Assembly (NCBI GenBank): GCA_934320845.1
Contig: CAKRFU010000001.1
Location: forward strand, 186,001-250,000
DNA from: an uncultured Lachnospiraceae bacterium
GTDB taxonomy: Bacteria; Bacillota; Clostridia; Lachnospirales; Lachnospiraceae
DNA length: 64,000 bases
Direction: 5' to 3'
Of the stretch, positions 62,996-64,000 are shown one piece after another. The position numbers were made by a program, and so were the translations under genes. The notes beneath the pieces are model-generated. The model searched no databases, was not told where the DNA came from, and saw only the letters and a list, made by a program, of their open reading frames with translations. Every line of letters begins with the position of its first letter. Position 1 is the first letter of the stretch.

Positions 62996-64000
62996 CTAGC
63001 ATTTGAGTACCAAACGCCTGTAAACTTTAACGCCACCACCTTCTCTCTTTGTCATTTTTATAACCTCACATTTTATCGATACCGTAAGTTGTTTCAAACT
63101 TTTTGAATCTCTCGGACTAATTATAATACTTTTAACACTGTCAGGTACTGTAAGTGATGTCAAATATTTTGTATAAATAAATGCAGCATCGTTAACATAC
63201 TTTGTTCCTTCTATTATTTCATAACTTCCCTTTTTTGCCGGTGGGTAATACTCCAATTGTTTAGTATTTTTCAGATATAAAACTCCATCTACAGCCTTAT
63301 AAACTTTGTTGCCTTCTGCAACTTTCACACATTCCAGATTTTCGTCTGCCCTTGTTATCCAAGCCTCTCCTTCTATATCTAAATAATCCTCCGTATACCT
63401 GTAAGTCATTGACGGAAATTCTTTTAATGTTGCCGGTAATGTGTAAGTCGTTTTATATGAAGGAAAGATTATTATTTCTGTAATATCCTTATTATATAAA
63501 ACATTTGAATTGACTGTAAAATATTTATTGCCATCTTCAACTTTAATATCTTTAAATTTATTTTTTGCTATCCCACCACATATATATTCAGTTTCTTTTG
63601 GAATAACTATACTGTCGCTGCCATACGGTAACAAAATCAAATTCTTTTTTCCTTTTTCAAAAAGTTCGTTGTTATATGACTCATATTCAGTATTACCCTC
63701 ATCGACTATTATGTTTTTTAAGTTTGTTAAATCATTATCAAAACTGTAAGCAGTCATATCTCTGTCAAAGCTTTTCAGCTTTGAAGATAATTTTAATGTC
63801 TCAAGATTGCTGCAGTTGATTAATGAGTACCAGCTAAGTTCTTCTATTTCACCGCCTATGTCAATTTCTTTTATATTGTCTCTTCCACGAAATGCACACA
63901 TGTCTGCTTCCGTTACATTTTCCGGTGTAGCATACTTAAAATCGGTTGTATTTGCAGCATACATCAGCTTCAAATCATCTTTTTCACTGTCAACTATCTT
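62996..64000 (-). CDS. BspA-like leucine-rich-repeat surface protein, 3' part
   Basis: At least 335 residues; the reading frame runs through the window edge, so the start is missing. LRR_5 (BspA/TpLRR) units are visible: ADMCAFRGRDNIKEIDIGGEIEELS, SLINCSNLETLKLSSKLKSFDRDM, NLKNIIVDEGNTEYESYNNELFEKGKKNLILLPYG, FKDIKVEDGNKYFTVNSNVLYNKDITEIIIFP and DGVLYLKNTKQLEYYPP, with the pattern of alternating LRR strands and Asp/Asn-Gly turns. Usually secreted or wall-bound adhesins; the missing N-terminus would settle that. Followed by a terminator. Confidence 0.8.
   Translation of the reverse strand, partial: KIVDSEKDDLKLMYAANTTDFKYATPENVTEADMCAFRGRDNIKEIDIGGEIEELSWYSLINCSNLETLKLSSKLKSFDRDMTAYSFDNDLTNLKNIIVDEGNTEYESYNNELFEKGKKNLILLPYGSDSIVIPKETEYICGGIAKNKFKDIKVEDGNKYFTVNSNVLYNKDITEIIIFPSYKTTYTLPATLKEFPSMTYRYTEDYLDIEGEAWITRADENLECVKVAEGNKVYKAVDGVLYLKNTKQLEYYPPAKKGSYEIIEGTKYVNDAAFIYTKYLTSLTVPDSVKSIIISPRDSKSLKQLTVSIKCEVIKMTKREGGGVKVYRRLVLKC

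Noticed and set aside
1..64000. CRISPR array, prophage or insertion sequence with transposase
   Set aside because: No regular repeat-spacer pattern, no integrase, terminase or transposase frame was found anywhere in the window.

Overview
The window looks like an A+T-rich chromosomal segment of a spore-forming, motile clostridial bacterium, most plausibly Lachnospiraceae (Lachnospira / Eubacterium eligens / Butyrivibrio-like). The evidence is the combination of a Firmicutes-type Tad pilus locus, a cotJABC spore-coat operon, DUF2508 and DUF1292 proteins, a FabV/Ter-type enoyl reductase, an [FeFe]-hydrogenase-like sensor, and the alpha-operon ribosomal genes followed by ecfA1-ecfA2-ecfT. The genus is inference; no rRNA gene lies in the window.

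Layout. (1) 1-8.6 kb: a Tad (Flp) pilus operon on the minus strand, read from a good promoter at 8569-8597: prepilin peptidase, TadZ/CpaE-like protein, TadA ATPase, TadB, TadC with an extra Ig-like domain, Flp pilin, three large TadE/TadG-type pseudopilin-like proteins and a second prepilin peptidase. (2) 8.9-17.3 kb: housekeeping and wall genes (DUF2508, D,D-carboxypeptidase, tRNA-Arg, clpX, DUF885 peptidase) and a subtilase gene cut in two by a self-contained araD cassette. (3) 18-20.4 kb: cotJABC, a candidate small RNA, a decayed cotJC fragment and a small Cys-tailed protein. (4) 20.5-29.7 kb: trmB, an AI-2E-family permease, a DJ-1 protein, DUF1292, an HTH-aminotransferase fusion with phased operator-like repeats, and two chemoreceptor genes, one carrying an [FeFe]-hydrogenase domain. 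(5) 30-33.1 kb: thiazole/thiamine operon thiSG(fused)-thiH-thiE with promoter and attenuator-like leader. (6) 33.1-47.2 kb: hybrid histidine kinase, CE2-like esterase, membrane proteins, UvrD-type helicase, divergent sirtuin, cytidylate-kinase-like protein, a GGDEF / HD-GYP pair and fabV. (7) 47.5-57.6 kb: adk-map-infA-[M14 carboxypeptidase]-rpmJ-rpsM-rpsK-rpsD-rpoA-rplQ-ecfA1-ecfA2-ecfT. (8) 57.8-61.8 kb: a small NRPS-like locus (stand-alone condensation-domain protein, carrier protein, AMP ligase) with a convergent TetR regulator. (9) 61.9-64 kb: SpoU-family methyltransferase and the 3' part of a leucine-rich-repeat protein.

How the parts work together. The Tad genes form one secretion/assembly machine. 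The chemoreceptors, hybrid kinase and c-di-GMP genes suggest a heavily sensing, motile lifestyle. The thi operon makes the thiazole half of thiamine and joins it to the pyrimidine. The alpha operon supplies translation and transcription factors plus the energy-coupling module shared by vitamin transporters.

Best candidates for something new: the free-standing condensation/carrier/ligase locus; the hydrogenase-chemoreceptor; two reading-frame fusions (ThiS-ThiG and HTH-aminotransferase) that each keep a strong internal ribosome-binding site; and the araD cassette inserted at the catalytic Asp of a subtilase, flanked by a short direct repeat. All start sites, promoters and terminators were read by eye; no database search was run.
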